Of a stretch of DNA of 64,000 nucleotides, positions 60,010-64,000 are shown piece after piece. A program made the position numbers and the translations under genes. This stretch comes from Labrus mixtus. Taxonomy: Eukaryota; Chordata; Actinopteri; Labriformes; Labridae. Under the pieces are notes generated by a model. The model did no database searches. It had not been told where the DNA came from and saw only the letters and a program-made list of their open reading frames with translations. Positions within the stretch are counted from its first letter, which is position 1. The number at the start of each line of letters is the position of its first letter. Where the stretch lies: assembly GCF_963584025.1 (NCBI RefSeq), contig NC_083627.1, forward strand, positions 7,536,653-7,600,652, read 5' to 3'.

Positions 60010-63000
60010 ATGCAGAGACTCAGAGGATTCTATTTGTACGCTGTCCTTCAGCTGTCTTTGGCAGGTAAGACTGTTGTACTTTTTATTTTTTTTATTACAT
60101 ATTAGCTTATAATTTGAAGGGGCTATATGTAACTTTCAAAAATACTGAAATAACCTGTTGCTCACTCTCCCTCGCGTGCTCGTCATACATGCTCACACGT
60201 GGAAGACGGTCTCTGGCTGTGGAGGTGAAGACCGGGAGTGTGTGATGAGTTTGTTCTGTTGATCTCTGTAAGCGGAGCGGAGTGAGGAGGACGTTGAGAA
60301 CGTGCATAAAATGTCACTTCCTGGAGCTTTCGCGGAAAATATGACCTGGGGAAACTTTTTATACAGGCAACACAGATAGACAGTGAACATCTACTGTTTC
60401 ACATCAGTTAACCGTTCGCTTATTAATGGGCGATAAAAAACTATTTATACATGTAAAAAGTTACATATAGCCCCTTTAATAATACACAGAATCTGAAAAA
60501 CTACTAAAAACCTGACATTTGAGCCCATTTATAATCTTAATACATCCTCTGAGTGGCAACCTCCAGTGTTAAAAAATGAAGCCATCGCAGAAGTGCAATA
60601 TCCTGCAGTACCTCGGGTGTCCATTAGAGGCTGGCTGCAGAAGCACAGAAAGTCACATACACACCCATTCAAAAAAGCAGAAACTAACATGTTTACAGCC
60701 TGGTTAAAAAAAAGAAAAAGGTCTGATTAGCTCATGTCTCGATCGGCACACACTTTACAGAGGGTGAATGCTTTGATGACTCATCAGTTTTGATTTGATG
60801 AAGGATAAGAGTTATTCACTATAGTGCGTTTAGCGGACCTGATTGACAGGCGGGCGCGATGTAACGGTTTGTCAGGAGGCTTTAAACCCGCCTCAGCTCC
60901 AGCTCTTAGCCTGTCGTTAGGTTGACTGAAAGTAAGACTGAGACAGCATTTCCAGCATGGAGACCGCCATCGATGGGACTCCAAAGCGCCCTGCAGGAAC
61001 AGACGGGTGACGTCACTCAGGCTTTTGTCCATTAATAATTACAGTCTGTGGTTTTGAGCTGTTATGATTATGAACAAATGATTCATTAAACATCAGATGA
61101 GCAGAGTTTTACATGATAACCAGCTGACTGTGTTTTCTGTCATTTCAGCCCAGGGAGTTCAGACGACTGTGTTCAGCTCTAATCTTGGAAGCAGGTAAGA
61201 CACATAAAGATGCAAATGTTAGAGTGCGTGCTTCTTTTATCTAAAATGTCTGACATGCCGATTCATTACTTAGACAGAGCAGTCTGTGAGAGAACCGCCG
61301 AACACACAGATATTTATACACACATACAGAAACAACTCAACAATTGAAGGTCGTTTTTCATCAAGGTATCCAAAATGGTCGTTTGTGGGAGGCTTTGCAC
61401 ATCATGGTTACATATTCATACTTTTCCATCAGTGTGTTAAAAGGCTTCCGTGTCCTTTGAAGGGAGCACCAATTGCTACTGAAGGCGTAGCCATCTTTGG
61501 CTTTGGATAGATACGAATTTTTTATAGATTGTCACTTTGCATAGCAGCCTCTACCATGATGTGTGGGTGACAGGGTGAATGGGGAACGATGGCACCGGTC
61601 GCAGTAAAGTCTTTCAAATGATTACCAAATACTGACACTTTTCAAGCTACTGTACATATTAAATACTGCAGGACATTATCTGTGTTTGTGATAGATTGCT
61701 TCTTTAGTTTGTTTAACTGAAAATGTGGACAGATAAAAAAAGTAATCACAAAGAGCATTCATAAATTTCTAATGAGCAGAGTTGATGGACCAGTGCCGTT
61801 ACTTTTGGCACCAAAGAACAGGACTTGGCATGAAAGTGTTCAAACTGTCTTATAATCACTATTTAACACCTCCTTGTCGATTTTGATTCTTGCTGAATAA
61901 CTCGTTGACCGCTTTAATTATGCCTTATCTATTTCCAGAACATATCTTGAGACAACTCCACCGAGATTTTACCCCATCCCCTCTGATCCTGGAGACGCTG
62001 GAACGTGGTCGATGGAACTGGACAGGAAGTCCAAACCCCCAAGTGCGTCCAATACAAGTGAAGGTTTACGGCAAACAGAACCTTTGCTTTCAAAGGAATT
62101 AGAGACTTTGTCGAACCAAGAGTGTATAAACCCCAGAGAAGTTGATACCCCGAACAGGCATCAGTTGATAGTTATTATGGAGGAAGACGCAGCAGTGATT
62201 GAGTCGGCCACTAACCTGTTTGAGAGGAATCCAAGTGAATCAACGCTGCTGAGCTACCAGAAGGGGGCACTGCAGATTCTCAGGGGGAGCCGATTCTCTT
62301 CTATTCTTAACCATGATGTCATTCTGGTTGGTCACGGCAGCACTGGTACCAACGGATCAGTCCTGTCTGGTTTTGATCCTGAAGAACTTGCCAGATTCAT
62401 GACGGTCTTAAATACCGAGAGCCTCCCTGGTCGTCTTTGCACCATCAGCCTCATCAGCTGCAACCTTGGAAACGACTTGAACTTCACGTCACAGCTGCTA
62501 CAAGTCCTCAGGTCTCTTGGTGTGGAAACAAAGCTTCACCTTTACAACTCCTTCCTGTCTGTAAGCTCTGACGGAGAAATCCTGACTAGGACTGAGGACC
62601 TCTGGAGGTCCAGTGACCACAGAAGAAGAGTCATCGCTGAACTGGACCAAAGAGGAGACCTGCTTGTGAGAGAGGAACTTGGCTGTGCAGGTCCAACGTT
62701 TCCTGATTTTAGAGGAAGTGTTTTGTATCTTCAGACGCTGGATTGGCCGCGACACCCTCAAATGTTCGTTCCAAGAGAGCTGCGCAAGAAGTACCCGTCC
62801 ATCGACTGCCTGGAGGGGCTGACGTGGAGCTTGTTCTTTGAGAGTGAGCGACGGCGAGCTCCTGATTATGTCTCACCACAGGGCGAACAAAAGGGTGCAA
62901 TTTGGCTTAGAGAGCCAGGTCCAGAGGAAAACATTGTCATCAAGCACATCAATACCATCCAGGATCTACTGGTGGAGATACGATTCAATGCAAGAGAGGA

Positions 63001-63736
63001 GGTTTCATCCAACCTTTACTACGTTCTGAATGAGTGCATTTACAAAGTAAGTGGGAAGAATCTTAATGTCACTCTGGTGGGAAAGTTCATGAGCACCAAC
63101 AATGAAGCTGAAATCGAAAGCTTCCGTCAACGTTTCAACGAGCCGCAGGGTGAGTCGTCCCTTCAGGAGCTGAGACAGGGTCTGAAAGCGTCCAAATTCA
63201 CTGACTTCTGTCGGCAGACTTTCCAGTTCCAGCAGTGCATCTACAACTGTGAGAGGTGGGGTAGATACTTCATGGCAGCCGTGTTTTCTGCATCCGTGCT
63301 GAACTTCAGAACCTTCTCTCTCTTCCTCATGAGTGTCATAGGCTGTGAGGTCGGTCGAGCGAAAGGAACCGACAGCCCCCTGTGCACGGCGTTCGTCGGA
63401 TCCGATCACCCAATGGAGACGGACAAACCACGGCCCAATCATCTGCGGAGAGGGTTCTACGGCTGCACTGTTGACAACTACCAGATGGCTCCTCAGGAGA
63501 GGCAGATTTGGTTGGATGAGGTATTGGCGAAGGAGAATGATTTGTACATAAAGTCCAAGATGATGATGATCGCCAACGAACGCGATGAGCAAACAGAGCT
63601 TGACATCTTCGGGAAGGTGAAGGTCATGAATAAGTACGTGTTCTCATCTTACCTGGAGTTCTTCAGAGGTACACCTGAGGGGAAGAAACTCAAGAGAGGA
63701 TGTGCTCCTTCGTTAAATGTAAAAAAAAAAACCTAA
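60010..63736 (+). CDS. predicted secreted protein with peptidase C80-like domain
   Basis: Three exons join in frame: 60010-60064, 61149-61194 and 61939-63736; 632 aa. The chosen ATG gives a signal peptide (MQRLRGFYLYAVLQLSLA, then AQGVQTT); in-frame ATGs further upstream (59929, 59899) would hide it. Residues about 109-255 read like peptidase C80, the self-cleaving cysteine protease of large bacterial toxins: a strand QLIVIMEED, the catalytic-His motif VILVGHG (His 166, 62333-62335), LSGFDPEELARFM, and the catalytic-Cys motif ISLISCNLG (Cys 208, 62459-62461). Both catalytic residues are present. Residues 256-632 match nothing I know; 477-504 are hydrophobic. Nearly all coding sequence is in one exon. 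The stop follows an A-run at 63721-63730, and AAT-GTAAAA there could instead be a donor. Protease activity is inferred from motifs only. Confidence 0.78.
60117..60476. mobile_element. MITE with 20-bp TIRs in intron 1
   Basis: AAGGGGCTATATGTAACTTT at 60117-60136 is exactly inverted at 60457-60476. It is 360 bp with no ORF, inside intron 1 of the C80-like gene. Confidence 0.85.
60550..61045 (+). repeat. interspersed repeat, copy 2 of 2
   Basis: Related to 9361-9720 over most of its length, with similar order and spacing. It lies in intron 1 of the C80-like gene next to the MITE. Confidence 0.7.
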
Positions 63737-64000
63737 CACACAAGCAATGTGATCGGGGAACGCCATTGTTTTGTTAATTTATCTATAGCATAGTTGGTAA
63801 GAGTATTTGTTTATGCATGTTATGACTCATAGTCTGTAAGTGAGAGATGACCTAGCTTCCAAGGCACTACAGAAGTTCCTTAAAGCTGTATTCTCTCTCA
63901 TCTGGGGGCAGGGGGCAACTCCATCGGCTGCAAAAGTCTGAAGTCTATGAGAAAAATGGCTCTTCTCAGTTGATTTATTCCTTCTGAAAACACGTTTATG
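63737..64000 (+). other. 3' flank of the C80-like gene
   Basis: Non-coding in the gene's frame. No AATAAA is seen before the window ends, so the 3' end of the transcript is not contained here. Confidence 0.5.

Noticed and set aside
63005..63592. 195-aa minus-strand ORF
   Set aside because: It is antisense to the large exon of the C80-like gene, with no features of its own.

Overview
The window is genomic DNA from a ray-finned (teleost) fish. Genes are split into many short exons with GT-AG introns. CA/GT microsatellites are very dense, and there are tRNA-derived SINEs, short TTAA-ended inverted-repeat elements and LINE-2-like fragments. The decoded proteins are vertebrate. No sign of bacterial genes or phage was seen.

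Layout. 1545-3370 (-): a snoRNA host gene carrying three box C/D snoRNAs, probably the SNHG32 (C6orf48) type with SNORD48-like and SNORD52-like snoRNAs. 6288-23535 (+): sacm1l, the Sac1 phosphoinositide phosphatase, with 19 coding exons reconstructed here (586 aa) and a 2.3 kb 3'UTR; intron 6 holds a 2.3 kb CA-based minisatellite. 25414-29270 (+): trnau1ap (SECp43), 9 coding exons (308 aa). 31888-37600 (-): a four-transmembrane MS4A (CD20-like) gene, 258 aa. 34900-35050 and 37940-39070: reverse-transcriptase remnants of a LINE. 40830-52892 (-), with a possible 5' exon near 55300-55540: a class 4 semaphorin, 14 coding exons (813 aa). 53000-59900: no coding gene recognised, but it contains an 82-bp near-perfect palindrome. 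60010-63736 (+): a gene for a predicted secreted 632-aa protein with a domain that reads like the peptidase C80 (inositol-phosphate-activated cysteine protease) fold best known from large bacterial toxins.

The genes do not form a pathway. Sac1 acts on ER/Golgi phosphoinositides, SECp43 in selenocysteine-tRNA biology, the semaphorin in cell-cell signalling and MS4A at membranes. The most unusual item is the C80-like protein at the right edge. Other points of interest are the snoRNA host gene, the long hairpin at 55763-55844, and the way repeats and small transposons press against sacm1l splice sites. Exon borders were placed by hand from splice consensus and frame continuity. All coding-exon joins given for sacm1l, trnau1ap, ms4a, the semaphorin and the C80-like gene keep frame.
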